Shown in pieces: positions 4,968 to 6,396 of a stretch of DNA of 6,396 bases. Made by a program: the position numbers and the translations under genes. Numbering within the stretch: position 1 is the first letter of the stretch; each line of letters starts with the position of its first letter. The notes beneath the pieces were generated by a model that saw only the letters and a list, made by a program, of their open reading frames with translations, was not told the DNA's origin and did no database searches. The DNA comes from Thermoplasmatota archaeon (lineage in GTDB: Archaea; Thermoplasmatota; E2; DHVEG-1), in assembly GCA_022866015.1 (NCBI GenBank), contig JALHTX010000308.1, positions 1 through 6,396 on the forward strand, given 5' to 3'.

Positions 4968-5442
4968 ATCCTATTAAAAAGTTTGCATCTGTTTCTATTG
5001 CATTTTGCAGGAATTCCGGCATCGTTAGGATTTTTATTCCGTTTATAAACATCTTCTCTTCTAATCCTGTAGATATCATCGAGGAATAACACATATTCAT
5101 TTGTATGCCCATGTCCTTGGCCTGATACATGAGTTGACCAAGAGTTGCTCCCCCCCGCCTCTTAATAAAAAATTCTTTCCATCCAATTGGTGCCTCTCCC
5201 CATTTTGCTCGTCTTGGTTTGTATGATTTTCTTAGTATATTGATGCCTCGAGCAGTGAAAAACATATATACTTTTATTCCCATTTCAATTGCAGATACTG
5301 CGAAGTTGAATGCAGTTATTGCTTTGTCATAGGTGTCTTCAGTGATTATTATTGTAATTGCACCGACTTTTTTGTTAATAGCTCGTTTCATTGTTTTTTT
5401 ATATTGCTCTCTTAATCCTTTTGGTATTTTTTTCCGAGGCAT
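4966..5442 (-). CDS. DsrE/DsrF/DrsH-like (DsrE2-type) sulfur-relay protein
   Basis: The 158-residue protein starts with about 25 strongly basic residues, then a single alpha/beta domain: strand AITIIIT (28-34), helix with AFNFAVSAIEMG (44-55), strand VYMFFT (58-63), a variable loop (72-98), a helix (100-112), then MNMCYSSM (115-122), GLEEKMFINGI (126-136) and a closing TDANFLI strand. The last two blocks match the DsrE2 ending seen in families where the pattern is C..SM...G...E.LI.GV. Cys118 is the only cysteine and sits at the position expected for the persulfide-carrying residue. Family members bind or transfer sulfane sulfur in the cytoplasm or at the membrane face. It is the first gene of the operon with the prenyl synthase. 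Why a sulfur carrier should be paired with lipid-chain synthesis is not known. Confidence 0.75.
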   Translation of the reverse strand: MPRKKIPKGLREQYKKTMKRAINKKVGAITIIITEDTYDKAITAFNFAVSAIEMGIKVYMFFTARGINILRKSYKPRRAKWGEAPIGWKEFFIKRRGGATLGQLMYQAKDMGIQMNMCYSSMISTGLEEKMFINGIKILTMPEFLQNAIETDANFLIG

Positions 5443-5477
5443 TCTTTATCACAACCAATAACAAGATGCAATTTACT

Positions 5478-5487
5478 AATATAAATA
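5478..5487 (-). promoter_or_regulatory. TATA box of the DsrE-prenyl synthase operon
   Basis: The minus strand reads TTATTTATATTAG-like sequence with TTTATATTA as core. A start about 25 bp downstream falls near 5453, leaving about ten bases before ATG 5442. A second AT-rich box at 5501-5512 is an alternative. Confidence 0.4.
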
Positions 5488-5590
5488 AACATATATATAT
5501 AATTTTATAAAATTATTTTTCTCTATTTTCTCAATTAAGTCATTTGTAATAATTTAGTTGAAATTGACTAATAATATTTTTATGAATAAA

Positions 5591-5600
5591 TTTATAAATA
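5591..5600 (+). promoter_or_regulatory. TATA box of the right-edge membrane protein gene
   Basis: TTTATAAATA lies about 60 bp before ATG 5659, predicting a start near 5622 and a leader of 35 bases or so. A purine-rich GAGAGAG at 5645-5651 could be a weak ribosome site. Confidence 0.45.
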
Positions 5601-5658
5601 TAATACTATATATACATCAAATAAATATATTTATTGTTAAAAAAGAGAGAGTCAAAAT

Positions 5659-6396
5659 ATGACAGAATGGAGTGCATTACCATGGGATACAATAATACTC
5701 ATTATCGTAATATCCATTCTTATACCAATTATTTTGGCATTTATCTATATCAAGATAAGACGATTTGAAGAACTCGGAATTGCAATAGGGCTATTTTTAA
5801 TTATTTTAAGCAGTGTCTCCTTTTTCTATTTAATACCTCATGAAATAGTTGAGAAATCAATGTTACCTGAAGGCTACAAATGGGATGATATTGGAAATGT
5901 ACATTACTGGGAACGAAACTCCGTTTTTGCTCCCTCTGAAGGATATTTTGAAATGCCTTATCAGATCACTGGATTATTTTCAAAACGTCAACCTATTGTA
6001 AAGGATTTTAAAGGTCGGCAAGTAATTCATGCGACATATTATGATGATGAAACGAAAGAAATGATCATCCACGACGCTCTTTATGATGAAAACGGCGAAA
6101 TATTTAGAGTAATTAATGAAAATGAGCCAATAAGTGAATGGTATCGAATTGATTCTTTATTATCAAGCCTGGAATTTGTTAATATAGATGCAGGTCGAAT
6201 GGGGATTCCAGTAAATAGTAATCGAACAAATGAAAAAGTCGGCTGGGTAGAATCAGATGGACAGGAAAATGAAACAGAAAATGTAGTACTAGTAAGAAAT
6301 ATGGAAAAAATTGATGAAGTTTTCATTGATGGAGTCAAAGCCCAAGTATGGGAATCAACAATTTATAACAAACCAGTAGTATGGCATAAGAAGCCC
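5659..6396 (+). CDS. Membrane-anchored protein of unknown function, partial at right edge
   Basis: ATG at 5659 opens 246 codons running in frame to the end of the window without a stop. Two membrane helices (about 10-32 and 39-60) are joined by a short basic loop, KIRRFEE (32-38), that should face the cytoplasm, so both the N-terminus and everything after residue 60 face outside. The large outside part (61-246) is rich in charged and aromatic residues, has alternating beta-like segments such as VIHATYYDD and EMIIHDALYD, no cysteine, and two N-glycosylation sequons (N188-R-T and N204-E-T). I do not recognise the family. The gene is transcribed divergently from the DsrE operon and has its own promoter. 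It is likely a cell-surface or envelope protein; the remainder lies beyond the window. Confidence 0.75.
   Translation, partial: MTEWSALPWDTIILIIVISILIPIILAFIYIKIRRFEELGIAIGLFLIILSSVSFFYLIPHEIVEKSMLPEGYKWDDIGNVHYWERNSVFAPSEGYFEMPYQITGLFSKRQPIVKDFKGRQVIHATYYDDETKEMIIHDALYDENGEIFRVINENEPISEWYRIDSLLSSLEFVNIDAGRMGIPVNSNRTNEKVGWVESDGQENETENVVLVRNMEKIDEVFIDGVKAQVWESTIYNKPVVWHKKP

Larger units (their letters stand above)
5443..5658. other. AT-rich divergent promoter region
   Basis: This 216-bp region separates the leftward DsrE-prenyl synthase operon from the rightward membrane protein gene. It holds TATA boxes for both directions and an imperfect inverted repeat (TCAATT at 5531-5536 with AATTGA at 5562-5567). 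It contains no ORF of note. Confidence 0.5.

Noticed and set aside
5480..5640. AT-rich stretch as a replication origin
   Set aside because: No origin recognition boxes or Cdc6/Orc gene are visible, and the AT content is explained by two opposing promoters.
6081..6338. Minus-strand ORF of 85 codons near the right edge
   Set aside because: It is antisense to the open frame from 5659, which has a promoter, two membrane helices and runs 246 codons without a stop.
1..6396. CRISPR array or defence system
   Set aside because: No regularly spaced repeats are present and none of the genes resembles a nuclease, helicase or known defence effector.

Overview
The window is AT-rich and reads as archaeal, most likely from a euryarchaeal or Thermoplasmata-like lineage. 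The evidence is: TATA-like boxes about 25-30 bp before probable transcription starts, very short leaders on some genes, T-run ends instead of bacterial hairpin terminators, an all-trans polyprenyl diphosphate synthase of the lipid pathway, and tRNA-Leu-like 3' tails (GTTCAAATCCCT..CCCCTGCA) with no encoded CCA. The exact lineage cannot be read from this sequence.

Layout, left to right. (1) 1-438, minus: the N-terminal part of a membrane-anchored chagasin-type (I42) cysteine-protease inhibitor, cut by the left edge. (2) 439-828: its promoter, a 34-base tRNA-Leu-like 3' tail (524-557), and a doubtful 42-codon ORF. (3) 829-1614, plus: a polytopic membrane protein gene broken by two in-frame stops, probably from a pair of compensating indels. 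(4) 1615-1757: a degenerate third tail-like repeat and a T-run terminator. (5) 1758-3605, minus: a cobalamin-type radical SAM enzyme with an apparent SCP2-like lipid-binding C-terminal domain. (6) 3606-3959: its promoter, an 18-codon Cys-rich leader ORF, a second good tRNA-Leu-like tail (3800-3833), and the end region of the next operon. (7) 3960-5442, minus: a two-gene operon of a DsrE-like sulfur-carrier protein followed by a polyprenyl (geranylgeranyl-type) diphosphate synthase. (8) 5443-5658: a very AT-rich divergent promoter region. (9) 5659-6396, plus: a two-helix membrane-anchored protein with a large outside domain, cut by the right edge.

Two themes stand out. The first is lipid and isoprenoid chemistry. 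A prenyl-chain synthase, a radical SAM/B12 enzyme of the class that modifies archaeal and bacterial membrane lipids, a possible lipid-carrier domain fused to it, and a sulfur-relay protein all lie on the same strand within 3.7 kb. The second is mosaic structure. tRNA-Leu-like tails without tRNA bodies bracket the 3.3-kb block holding the broken membrane gene and the radical SAM gene. This suggests one or more past integrations at a tRNA-Leu-type attachment site, with no integrase visible here. If the block were removed, the inhibitor gene and the prenyl synthase operon would be adjacent on the same strand. The functional link between these genes is inference.
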